Assembly: GCA_905233255.1 (NCBI GenBank)
Contig: CAJOCN010000013.1
Span: forward strand, 1-60,426
Length of the DNA stretch: 60,426 nucleotides
Source: Paludibacteraceae bacterium
Lineage (GTDB): Bacteria > Bacteroidota > Bacteroidia > Bacteroidales > Paludibacteraceae
Reading direction: 5' to 3'
Below are positions 23,917 through 31,998 of this stretch, in pieces; the first letter of the stretch is position 1; each line of letters opens with the position of its first letter. The notes beneath the pieces were generated by a model. It was not told the origin of the DNA, did no database searches, and saw nothing but the letters and a program-made list of their open reading frames with translations. A program made the position numbers and the translations under genes.

Positions 23917-25710
23917 TTATCTCTTCTCTAATACTCTTTCGCCTTCACGGAAAACATAGCATCCTGTGTACGCCATCGTCTTCTCGGCAATCACCCGCAC
24001 CGTGCTGCCGCAGTCCATTCCCGCGTCGTAGGGGTATTGCGGATCCTCGATCATGCAGATGCACGTGTACCGCGGGTTCTCTTCCGGGAAGTACCCGACA
24101 AACGTCATTCTATGGCGTCTGCTCGAATAGCCGTGGCCGGGGATGAACAGCTGTGCCGTTCCGGTTTTGCCGGCGATGGACACCAGATTAGACTGCGCTT
24201 TGCGGCTCCATAGTTTCTTTGCAGCCGTTCCCAAATGGTCATCCCACACGACATCATGCAGCGCCCCTTGAATATCCTTCAGCGTGCGGTTGCTGCATAC
24301 AGACGACTTCACTACCTCCGGCCGGAAACGCTCCTCATCTTCGCCGTTCTGCTGGATGGCGGTCACTAACATCGGTCGCATCATCCGCCCGCCGTTAGCC
24401 AGCGCGTTATAAAACATCAGGATCTGCATCGGACTCAGCTCCACCGAGTACCCGTAACTCATCTTACTCAGCGTCACGGTGTCTTTCGGCACGTCGATTC
24501 GCGCTTTGTCTGCGCCCGGGATCTCGCAATAGACGCTGTCCATCAGACCCATTCTCTCTATCCGCCGCACGAACTTACGCGCCGAACCCTCGTAACTCCG
24601 CGTAATGAGTTTGGCGAGGGCGATGTTGCTACTTACGGCCAGTGCGCTCCGAACGGTCAGCAGCGTGTCCATCGGGTGTGCGTCCGTGTGCCTGACGGAG
24701 AAATACTGCCACGGCTTGCGGCTCACGCTCACTGTGTCGTCTATGTCGATCTTCCCGTCGTCCAGCGCGGCTACGAGGGCGATTGTCTTGAACGTCGAAC
24801 CCGGTTCGACACGTTGCACGGCGTGGTTCTGCGCCTCGAAATACTCGCCGTCCTTGTTGCGGTCGATATTGGCGATGGCGCGGATATAACCCGTCTGCGT
24901 CTCCATCAGGATGGCGCAACCCCATTTGGCATTCCGCTCGCGCGTCTTCTCAATCAGCGCATTTTCCACTATATCTTGCAGATTGGCATCGATGGTGGTC
25001 AGCACATCCAGACCGTCTTTGGCTTCTTCCACCGTCACGGACTCATACCGCCCGCCGATCTTCTGGATGCTGCTCATGCCGTCCTCGCCCTTCAACTCTT
25101 TGTCAAAACCTTTCTCCAGACCCGAGTTACCGCTACCGCCCTCGCCGTAGATGCCGCCGATAGTACGGCTCGCGAGGATGCCGTAGGGCTTGATCCGTCT
25201 GTGCTGGTCCTCAAAGAAAATGCCGCTCCTGTACTTGCCTTTCTTGATCAGTTTGTTCTGCTCTAAAGCCTGTCGCTGCAGGTAATTGATGCGGTGGTCA
25301 CATACCCGCAGACGCTTCTCGCCTTTGCGGTAAGCCTGCGTGATGCGCGTCTTGTACTCCGCCTGTGTGTGGTCGCCTATAATGGTCGCCAGATCCAGCG
25401 CCAGCGTGTCGATATGCGCCTTGAACAGCGCATCGTTCTTCTCGTGCAACGCGGGCACGCGTGTATCCATATACATATAGTATTGCGGCATACTGGTGGC
25501 GAGGAGCCGGCCGTTGCAATCAAGGATATTTCCCCTTGTGGCTTGGATGGGACGGTTGGCGGGCACCTGTTTCTCGGCCACCTTGAGCCACTGCTCCCGC
25601 TCCACCGCCTGAATATAAATGATCTTGCCGAGCACAGCCACGAACCCCGCTGCAATCACTATAAAGATGATCGCAAACCGCCATACCGTATTTCTCTGCT
25701 CGTCACTCAT
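23917..25710 (-). CDS. ftsI: Division transpeptidase FtsI (PBP3, class B)
   Basis: Septal peptidoglycan cross-linking enzyme. At 597 residues it has one N-terminal membrane helix (about 12-33), a pedestal domain, and a transpeptidase domain with STFK nucleophile motif in VEPGSTFKTIALVAAL, SSN in ALAVSSNIALAKLI and KTG in IAGKTGTAQLF. It ends soon after the catalytic domain; the C-terminal PASTA repeat found in many Bacteroidota homologues is absent. A GC-rich palindromic tract (CCCTCCC...GGGAGGG, about 23883-23905) lies between it and murE. Confidence 0.95.
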   Translation of the reverse strand: MSDEQRNTVWRFAIIFIVIAAGFVAVLGKIIYIQAVEREQWLKVAEKQVPANRPIQATRGNILDCNGRLLATSMPQYYMYMDTRVPALHEKNDALFKAHIDTLALDLATIIGDHTQAEYKTRITQAYRKGEKRLRVCDHRINYLQRQALEQNKLIKKGKYRSGIFFEDQHRRIKPYGILASRTIGGIYGEGGSGNSGLEKGFDKELKGEDGMSSIQKIGGRYESVTVEEAKDGLDVLTTIDANLQDIVENALIEKTRERNAKWGCAILMETQTGYIRAIANIDRNKDGEYFEAQNHAVQRVEPGSTFKTIALVAALDDGKIDIDDTVSVSRKPWQYFSVRHTDAHPMDTLLTVRSALAVSSNIALAKLITRSYEGSARKFVRRIERMGLMDSVYCEIPGADKARIDVPKDTVTLSKMSYGYSVELSPMQILMFYNALANGGRMMRPMLVTAIQQNGEDEERFRPEVVKSSVCSNRTLKDIQGALHDVVWDDHLGTAAKKLWSRKAQSNLVSIAGKTGTAQLFIPGHGYSSRRHRMTFVGYFPEENPRYTCICMIEDPQYPYDAGMDCGSTVRVIAEKTMAYTGCYVFREGERVLEKR

Positions 25711-25717
25711 TCAACTG

Positions 25718-26038
25718 TCAATTATCAACTATCTTCACCGGCGGCACCCGGTTCTCCTTCAGCTCCGACCCGTTCACCTGCAGTGCCTCAAGGATCTGGC
25801 TCTGCCTCGTGCTGTTGGTCAGTTGCGCACTCACGGTCATGTACCGGAACTTGGCATCCAGCATCTCTTTCTTTGTGTCCGTCAGCCTGTGTTGCTGTTT
25901 GACGGACTGGTAACCGGTCAGAATATACAGAAACACCAGCCCTACAATCAGTCCGATCAGCGGATACTGTTCCCTGATCTTTTTGCTCCGCAGCCTGTCG
26001 CCGTTCAACCACGATTGTATGTCATGTGCATCTGCCAT
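25718..26038 (-). CDS. FtsL-like division protein
   Basis: A 106-residue bitopic protein: basic cytoplasmic N-terminus, one membrane helix (about 26-43) and a short periplasmic part with heptad-like leucines and glutamines. Sequence identity to known FtsL is weak, as usual; position between rsmH and ftsI is the main argument. Its start overlaps the rsmH stop (TAATG). Confidence 0.8.
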   Translation of the reverse strand: MADAHDIQSWLNGDRLRSKKIREQYPLIGLIVGLVFLYILTGYQSVKQQHRLTDTKKEMLDAKFRYMTVSAQLTNSTRQSQILEALQVNGSELKENRVPPVKIVDN

Positions 26039-27093
26039 TATAATTTTTTTTCAGCCACTCGTAATTTGGCACTCCGGCTCCGCGGGTTCCGTTCTACTTC
26101 ATCGTCGCTGGCTACACGCCCTTTCTCAATGACATCAAACGGAGTGAGCGCGTTTCCGTAAAAGTCTTTCTCTATTGTACCTTCCAGGTTCCCGCTCCTG
26201 AAGAAGTTCTTCACCAGCCGGTCTTCCAGCGAGTGGTACGTCAGAATCGCAATCCGTCCACCCGGTTTCAGTAGATCCCGTGCTGCCACTAACATCTCCC
26301 GCAGTGCCCCCATCTCGTCGTTCACCTCTATCCGCAACGCCTGAAACAGCCGCGCCAGATCCTTTTTGTACTGCGCCGGTACTTCTATTTCTCCATTCTC
26401 AAGAATGTGTATTCCTCCCTCTCTTGAGGAGAGGGGCGGGGTGAGGTTTTTGATCAACTCCTCTGTCCGTAAAATCGGCTTCTGAGAACGGGCTTTGCAT
26501 ATGTTCCTTGCGATGCCCCTCCCGTTCTTCATCTCGCCGTAAAGCCAGAAAACCCGCGCCAACTCTTCCTCGCTGTACCCATTCACAATATCCGCCGCCG
26601 TACGTTTGGCGGTCTGGTTCATCCGCATGTCCAACGGCGCGCTGAAACGGAAACTGAATCCTCGCTCCGGGCAGTCGAAATGATGAAAACTAACCCCGAG
26701 GTCTGCCAGCAACCCGTCAATCTCTTTCACCCCGTAATAATCCATCCAGTTCTTCAGATACCGGAAATTGCTATGCACAAACGTCCAATTCGAATTATTG
26801 ATGAATTGTGCATTGTGCATTGATAATTGTGAATTGTTAATTGTGAATTGTGAATTGTTATACGCCTCTATATCCTGGTCAAACGAGTACAGGTGTCCTT
26901 TTTGCACAGAACTCTTATCTGCCCTTTGTGAATTGTGAATTGTGCATTGTGAATTGTCAAGAGCCGCTAAAATGGCTCTCGAATGTCCTCCGCCCCCGAA
27001 AGTGACATCCACATAAACGCCCCCGGGCTTGATTGCCAAGCCCTCGATCGTCTCTTTCAGCATCGCCGGTATGTGGTAAATCTCACTCTCCAT
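26038..27093 (-). CDS. rsmH: 16S rRNA (cytosine-1402-N4)-methyltransferase RsmH
   Basis: AdoMet-dependent methylation of 16S rRNA C1402. MLKETIEGL, VDVTFGGGGHSRAIL (AdoMet site), GLLADLGVSFHHFD and AILTYHSLEDRLVKNFF are diagnostic. At 351 residues it is longer than typical (about 300) because of three low-complexity insertions: about 46-65 and 79-102 (Asn/Ser/Gln-rich, from AATTGTGA-type repeats) and about 210-237 (LTPPLSSREGG, from a GC-rich palindrome). The conserved core is intact between them. Confidence 0.95.
   Translation of the reverse strand: MESEIYHIPAMLKETIEGLAIKPGGVYVDVTFGGGGHSRAILAALDNSQCTIHNSQRADKSSVQKGHLYSFDQDIEAYNNSQFTINNSQLSMHNAQFINNSNWTFVHSNFRYLKNWMDYYGVKEIDGLLADLGVSFHHFDCPERGFSFRFSAPLDMRMNQTAKRTAADIVNGYSEEELARVFWLYGEMKNGRGIARNICKARSQKPILRTEELIKNLTPPLSSREGGIHILENGEIEVPAQYKKDLARLFQALRIEVNDEMGALREMLVAARDLLKPGGRIAILTYHSLEDRLVKNFFRSGNLEGTIEKDFYGNALTPFDVIEKGRVASDDEVERNPRSRSAKLRVAEKKL
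26411..26447. repeat. GC-rich palindromic insert inside rsmH
   Basis: CCTCCCTCTCTTGAGGAGAG plus GGGCGGGGTGAGG, encoding LTPPLSSREGG on the minus strand. Related tracts occur at about 23883 (intergenic) and about 44395 (aminopeptidase P gene). Confidence 0.6.
26803..26960. repeat. AATTGTG/CATTGTG tandem repeats inside rsmH
   Basis: Two clusters of near-7-bp repeats (ATTGTGAATTGT, GCATTGTGCATTG), at about 26803-26862 and 26928-26960, encode NSQFTINNSQLS-type loops inserted between conserved RsmH motifs. Confidence 0.75.
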
Positions 27094-27128
27094 CTTACAT
27101 CCTTTCTCCTGTCTATTTTACATAATTC

Positions 27129-27194
27129 TTTAGTTCTTCTTTAGTTCTTATTTAGTCCTTTTTTAGTTCTTATTTAGTTCATCTTTGTTTCTTA
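27129..27194. repeat. 11-bp tandem array G (6 units)
   Basis: TTTAGTTCTTC, TTTAGTTCTTA, TTTAGTCCTTT, TTTAGTTCTTA, TTTAGTTCATC and TTTGTTTCTTA at exact 11-bp steps, between mraZ and rsmH. It is the most regular array of the window. Confidence 0.9.
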
Positions 27195-27221
27195 TCGTAC
27201 CAATTACGTACTCTTTCTATA

Positions 27222-27680
27222 CTATTTGTCTCCTGTTCGTTTCATCTTTGCCCGCAGCCGTGCCGCCAGTTCTGTCTGGCTGAGCCGTTTCGCGGCAAAC
27301 GTCTCCGGTGCCCAGACGGCAAAACGGTTCAGCATACCTACGAACAGCACATCCTGCTGGGCGCCGATGGTCTCCAGGTTCTTTTTCTGCAACAGGATTC
27401 GTCCCTGACCGTCCATCTCTAAATACTCGGCATCCGCCATGAACTGCATCAGAATGAGCTGGTCCTCGGGATCCCACTCGTCGAGCGTTTGGCGCAACTG
27501 CTCCACTTTCTCATTCCATACCTCTTCCGGATAGAACATCAGACACTCGTTGTCCGTGTCGCGGCGCATAACGATACGCTTCGACTCGGCTTCCGCCAAG
27601 ATCTTACGGTAACCCGCCGGAACGAATATGCGCCCCTTCTCGTCCAGCCGTCCTTCTATATTTCCAATAAATGTCTGCAT
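27222..27680 (-). CDS. mraZ: Transcriptional regulator MraZ
   Basis: DNA-binding regulator of the division and cell-wall cluster; two SpoVT/AbrB-type halves, IGNIEGRLDEKGRIFVPAGYRK and ADAEYLEMDGQGRILLQKK. The start at 27680 (MQTFIGNIEG) is chosen over 27731 because it fits the family N-terminus and the longer start would overlap a probable -7 box (minus-strand TAATTTTGT, 27714-27706). Length is then 152 residues. Confidence 0.95.
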   Translation of the reverse strand: MQTFIGNIEGRLDEKGRIFVPAGYRKILAEAESKRIVMRRDTDNECLMFYPEEVWNEKVEQLRQTLDEWDPEDQLILMQFMADAEYLEMDGQGRILLQKKNLETIGAQQDVLFVGMLNRFAVWAPETFAAKRLSQTELAARLRAKMKRTGDK

Positions 27681-27804
27681 CAGCGATAGTATTTCAATTT
27701 CGGGCACAAAATTACAAAAAAATACTGACATTCACCACATTTCCCCACATAAAAATTTTTCAATTGTTTTATTAACAACTTTTCAACAGTTATAAACATA
27801 AATT

Positions 27805-27836
27805 AACCCGCGTAAACTCAGTTGTTTACGCGGGTT
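27805..27836. terminator. Perfect hairpin between the M6 protease gene and mraZ
   Basis: AACCCGCGTAAAC pairs exactly with GTTTACGCGGGTT over a 6-nt loop, beyond the protease stop. Because mraZ reads away on the same strand upstream, this mostly terminates or protects nothing on the plus strand; on the minus strand it sits in the mraZ-protease gap as a leader or insulating hairpin. Confidence 0.5.
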
Positions 27837-27879
27837 CTTAACATTTTCGCCAAAATGTGGGGCGAAGTGGAGTAGTTTG

Positions 27880-30717
27880 TTAGTAAACGAACTTAGCCCA
27901 CTTGTTTTTGCGACCTAACTTACCGCTTTTGGCGTGTTGTACCATATATACCTCTCCGCGAAGGAAGCGATTTAGATCGAGCGGATAGATCAATACGTTC
28001 TCCACTACCGGTACCTGGTAAACCAGTCCGCCGGAGGTGTTGTAGAAATAGAGATAGTCTCCGCTTTGTGCCTCGGTTAGATAAATTGCATGCTGCGCAG
28101 GATTATAATTGATACTGTCGTATGCAATGCTTAATTGCTTGCTGTCAGCAGCTTTACCTGCAATAGTGGAAACCTTGATCGGGGCGGAAAGGGCAGTCAG
28201 ATGTTCCTCGCAGCCCTTGTCCAAATCGGTTGCCTGTACCTGATAATAATAGGTGCTGGCAGGCGTCAGACCGGAGATCGTATAATTCAGCGTATCGCCG
28301 TAGTAGTATGGCGTCAGGCTCAGCTCAGAGCCTTTGTAAATATAGTTGATCTTCTGGGAGGTAGTTGCTACGAAAGCATCGAACGCTACGCCGTTCTCCC
28401 CGTTGTCAATCCATGTGATACGGAACGCGCGGAAATTGCGCTTGGCGTCAATATCATATTTGGCGGTCACTTTCTTGGAGTTCTTGGCTACCAGCACGTT
28501 CTCATATTGAACCCACGTGGTGTCATTGAATGCCTCGATCTGGAGCACACCGATAGTGTCTGCCAAAGAGGCGAAAGCGCTGTACCAGAACGACAGTTTG
28601 GTCACCGGTGATGGGTAGGTTTCCGAGGTGATCTCGTCGCCGTAGTTCTTGAGATAGAGTGCGCGCTGACCATCGGACTTGTCGGTAGTGGTGGTCAGGT
28701 TCGTATTGCTCTTCCATCCCTCTGCAAGGATCTTGGAGGGGTCGGAGAAGTTCTCGAAGTTCTGCTTGAATTCCGTCGTACCTTCCTCTACCTGATAGAG
28801 GGTAACATAGAATTTCTCGGCGTCCTCTTGATTGATCCATCGTGCGGCGAAAGAGTAGGGCGTTACGAGCCCGGTTGGCAGAGTCTCCGGCACCTTGACA
28901 TATGTCGGTCTCGGGGCATAGCCCGTGAGCGGAAGGGTGATGCTGGCGTTCTCCGAGGAGATGGACAAGTTAGCCTGAACAGCGGAACAACTCTGTTTGG
29001 TCGGTACGAAACTTACCCACACCCGTTGCTGGAGCGTCGAGTCCGGTGCGGCATTGAGTGAGAGAGAACGAACCCAGAGCGAGCTGTTCATCGCAGGAGC
29101 CTCGTCACCGGCATAGATACGGAAATTAGCGGAGGGGATGGTGAGCGCGAGCGGTTTGTCCGGCGCAAGACCCGTGCCAAGCACGTTGAAGTGTTGGGGA
29201 TTCCAGTCCACGATCTTCTTGTTGTCCGAATAGGTCGTGGTGAGCTCAATCGATTTCTCGTCCGCGCGGAGAGTGGTGCCACCCGTGCTGATATAGGTGA
29301 AGTTGATCACGGAGCCTGCCTCGGTGATGTTGAAGATCGGCTGGGAAAGCTGCGTGCCGTTATGCAGGGTGGGGGTGAAACTCGTCACATTATTGGTACC
29401 CGGATACACATCGGAGGCGCGTCCGTCCTCGTAGTTCGCACGTTTCTTCCAGTTAATACCGTTTGCTTCCTCCAGGTGCATACGCATGATGGTAGGTCCG
29501 TTATTGGGAGTGTTGGTGCTCCAAGCGGAGGCACTATAGTCTATATGCCATACGATCATGCCGTGGTTAGGTAGAGCGGCGTCCCATCCGTTGTCTCCGC
29601 TGCGGTAGTCGAGAATGAAGAACTCGTTCGGGTTTGGCGCGGAACCGGAGAGGTTGTGGGTAGAAGCGGCGATGAGGTATGCCTCTTTCTTGAAGGGCAC
29701 GTCGCTCAGCGTATATTGACCGGGGAGCTCAAGCTGCTTGGGAGTCAGCCAACCCTCGTACATACGCTCGTAAGCGGAGAACGTAGGAGGCGTATTACCG
29801 CCGTTATTGTAACTACCCTGACACATGATTGACCAGTTACCTACCGAGTAGTAGTTGTACTTGGTGTCATAGAAATCCGGCTGACCGATCACGTGACCGA
29901 ACTCGTGGCAGAACGTACCTACGCCGCAACGCGTCTTGCCTGAGGATGACTTGTACTCCGAGGTGCAGGCATACGAATTGACCAGGATGCCGTCGAGACG
30001 CACATTGAGGTAAGCAATATTGCTCTGGTGAGGCCATATGGTATTCTCTCCGCCGCCTTCCGCCTCATTATGGCCGGCGTAGAAAACAAAGACGTTATCC
30101 AGTATCCCGTCGTTGTTGGCATCATAGTTCTTGAAGTTCACGCCGGCTGCGTGTGCCATCTGGCACGCCTCTGCCACCATGTCGTGCGCGTTGACATCGT
30201 TGGCATTGCCGGAATGGGCACCGTAATAAGCCATCGGACGGGTCAGCTTGTAGGGACCGTAGCAGTCAAACTGCGGCTGGAAGATACTATCCGAAGAAGC
30301 GATATAATAGTCGCGGCAGGAGCCGGTTGCACCGTTGTAGTTATAGCCCGATTTCATCAGTAAATCCTGAAAATCCTCAAGGTTTTGCTCAAAATCCAGA
30401 TCGCTGAAACCGACGAGCAGCACGAGGCTGCGGGGCGAACCGATGCGAGGGAAGGAAAGGTCTCCGGCACCCCTTGTCGCACGGCGGAGTGAACGGGTTA
30501 AAGCTGCTTGTTCCAATGCCTCTGCATCGCGACGGCCCTCTAATAACTCGCCATCGAGCGACTCGATGTAGGAGTGGAACTCGTCGCCGTAAATACGGGC
30601 CATTACCTTCGTGCCGTCCGGCTTCGTGTACTCGAATGGCTCAGGAGAGGCCATTACTGCCCAGGCACTTGCGCTGCATACCAGCGCTGCTACCAAAATA
30701 CCTAAATATCTTTTCAT
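27880..30717 (-). CDS. Secreted M6-family (immune inhibitor A-type) metalloprotease
   Basis: A 945-residue exported zinc protease with a signal peptide (about 1-22), a pro-region, and the catalytic domain with HEFGH at 271-275 and FYDTKYNYYSVGNWSIM downstream. The middle holds beta-sandwich domains. The last 80 residues (YLYFYNTSGGLVYQVPV...KWAKFVY) resemble a type IX secretion CTD, so export to the surface is likely. It has its own promoter but follows a SusC/SusD/lipoprotein unit and may supply peptides to it. Substrate unknown. Confidence 0.9.
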   Translation of the reverse strand: MKRYLGILVAALVCSASAWAVMASPEPFEYTKPDGTKVMARIYGDEFHSYIESLDGELLEGRRDAEALEQAALTRSLRRATRGAGDLSFPRIGSPRSLVLLVGFSDLDFEQNLEDFQDLLMKSGYNYNGATGSCRDYYIASSDSIFQPQFDCYGPYKLTRPMAYYGAHSGNANDVNAHDMVAEACQMAHAAGVNFKNYDANNDGILDNVFVFYAGHNEAEGGGENTIWPHQSNIAYLNVRLDGILVNSYACTSEYKSSSGKTRCGVGTFCHEFGHVIGQPDFYDTKYNYYSVGNWSIMCQGSYNNGGNTPPTFSAYERMYEGWLTPKQLELPGQYTLSDVPFKKEAYLIAASTHNLSGSAPNPNEFFILDYRSGDNGWDAALPNHGMIVWHIDYSASAWSTNTPNNGPTIMRMHLEEANGINWKKRANYEDGRASDVYPGTNNVTSFTPTLHNGTQLSQPIFNITEAGSVINFTYISTGGTTLRADEKSIELTTTYSDNKKIVDWNPQHFNVLGTGLAPDKPLALTIPSANFRIYAGDEAPAMNSSLWVRSLSLNAAPDSTLQQRVWVSFVPTKQSCSAVQANLSISSENASITLPLTGYAPRPTYVKVPETLPTGLVTPYSFAARWINQEDAEKFYVTLYQVEEGTTEFKQNFENFSDPSKILAEGWKSNTNLTTTTDKSDGQRALYLKNYGDEITSETYPSPVTKLSFWYSAFASLADTIGVLQIEAFNDTTWVQYENVLVAKNSKKVTAKYDIDAKRNFRAFRITWIDNGENGVAFDAFVATTSQKINYIYKGSELSLTPYYYGDTLNYTISGLTPASTYYYQVQATDLDKGCEEHLTALSAPIKVSTIAGKAADSKQLSIAYDSINYNPAQHAIYLTEAQSGDYLYFYNTSGGLVYQVPVVENVLIYPLDLNRFLRGEVYMVQHAKSGKLGRKNKWAKFVY

Positions 30718-30766
30718 ACGCGTATAGTTTTCTATGCAAAATTATACATTCTACCAAAATACGGGC

Positions 30767-30799
30767 GCAAAGGTACAAAAAAAATCCCACATACGCAAG
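30767..30799 (-). promoter_or_regulatory. Promoter of the M6 protease
   Basis: On the minus strand CTTG (30799-30796), 20-bp spacer, TACCTTTGC (30775-30767). The -33 box lies in the loop of the upstream terminator hairpin. Confidence 0.8.
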
Positions 30800-30811
30800 A
30801 GTATGCAGGAT
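30784..30811. terminator. Bidirectional terminator after the Ig-like lipoprotein gene
   Basis: ATCCCACATAC and GTATGCAGGAT form an 11-bp stem (two G-U pairs) with a 6-nt loop; on the minus strand it is followed by a T run of eight, on the plus strand by seven. Confidence 0.85.
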
Positions 30812-30842
30812 TTTTTTAAAATTTAGGTGTGATTATTACCGA

Positions 30843-31931
30843 TTAACGAGCCATACGTAATGATGCAGCAGACTGTTTGTAGCGGTTAATTTGATTCTCG
30901 TTGGTTAAGCATTGTACGCGGACAAGACGTTTTGCCGGTATTCCTGCTTGGCTCTCTGAAGTACGCTCAGGCATAACCTCATAGTATTGTGTCTGTGTGT
31001 CAACATATTCATACGGTTGAACAAAATCCCATTTACCGGTAGCAGCATCTTGCGCCATCTTCAGACCATATCCGCCTTGCTCTAAATCAAACCATGTGAT
31101 GTTCATCTGGTAGAAAAGTCCATTGCTGTAGTCTCCTATGAAACCGTTTTTGATGAATCCTACGAAAGGAATATCATTTTCTTCAGTTGTGGCATCAAGA
31201 TCCCAATAATTGAGGTAAGAAAGAGCTTCTATATCGTAACTTCCGGAGTAAAGGCTATCAGATAATACTTTATACCACTCCTCGGCTGATTCAGGGAGAT
31301 AACCTTCTGCTGCTACACCTGCAGAGTCCTTCGGATAAGAGTTGTCAAAGTTGAGCTCCCAAGTGATATATGAACCTGCATAATCACCCTCTTCAATGAT
31401 GGCAACAGGAGCATGAACTACTGCAACAATACCGGCACCACTAAGACCAACGCCCTGAGTAAAAAGGATATTTTTATCATATACGTAATAAACTCCATCA
31501 TAGTCGCGGCATTTATATGTGTCGCGGAACATATACTCCTCACTAATAGGGTTCCCTTTTTTAGCCAGTACAATACCGCCCCATGCAAATGCATCTTCTG
31601 AGGAAAGAACGGTTACAACGCAGGTATCGGACTCATAGCCCTCTGCGCTTGCGATAATGTTAGCCTGACCGGGAGCAACACCGGTTACGATACCCGAAGC
31701 GGTTACGGTAGCTACCTCTTTGTCGTCAGAGGTGAAGGTTACTACGACACCTTCTTTGGCCGGATTGAGCGTAGCACGCAGTTTCTCCTCTGCGCCTACT
31801 GCTAACTCCAAACTCTCTGCAATACTTACCTTGGCACCGGTGGCCGGAGCGTCAGGCGTGTTTTGCTGTTTGCAACCTACGAATGCGAAAGCTGCAATGG
31901 CTGTTACAGCCATGATAAAATACTTTTTCAT
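30843..31931 (-). CDS. Ig-like (Big_2 type) surface lipoprotein of a SusC/SusD unit
   Basis: The start MKKYFIMAVTAIAAFAFVGC is a lipoprotein signal with Cys at about residue 20. Residues about 35-115 form a bacterial Ig-like domain (GAKVSIAESLELAVGAEEKLRATLNP...VTASGIVTGVAPGQANIIASA). The rest (about 120-362) is aromatic-rich with no family I recognise. The downstream-of-susD position suggests a SusE/F-like surface binding role. The start at 31931 is preferred over 31961 because it opens the signal sequence. Confidence 0.8.
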   Translation of the reverse strand: MKKYFIMAVTAIAAFAFVGCKQQNTPDAPATGAKVSIAESLELAVGAEEKLRATLNPAKEGVVVTFTSDDKEVATVTASGIVTGVAPGQANIIASAEGYESDTCVVTVLSSEDAFAWGGIVLAKKGNPISEEYMFRDTYKCRDYDGVYYVYDKNILFTQGVGLSGAGIVAVVHAPVAIIEEGDYAGSYITWELNFDNSYPKDSAGVAAEGYLPESAEEWYKVLSDSLYSGSYDIEALSYLNYWDLDATTEENDIPFVGFIKNGFIGDYSNGLFYQMNITWFDLEQGGYGLKMAQDAATGKWDFVQPYEYVDTQTQYYEVMPERTSESQAGIPAKRLVRVQCLTNENQINRYKQSAASLRMAR

Positions 31932-31998
31932 ACGTTTAATTGTTTTAAATGAATAAATCATTATTATTGTTATTATAATCTGTTATTATAATTCACTC

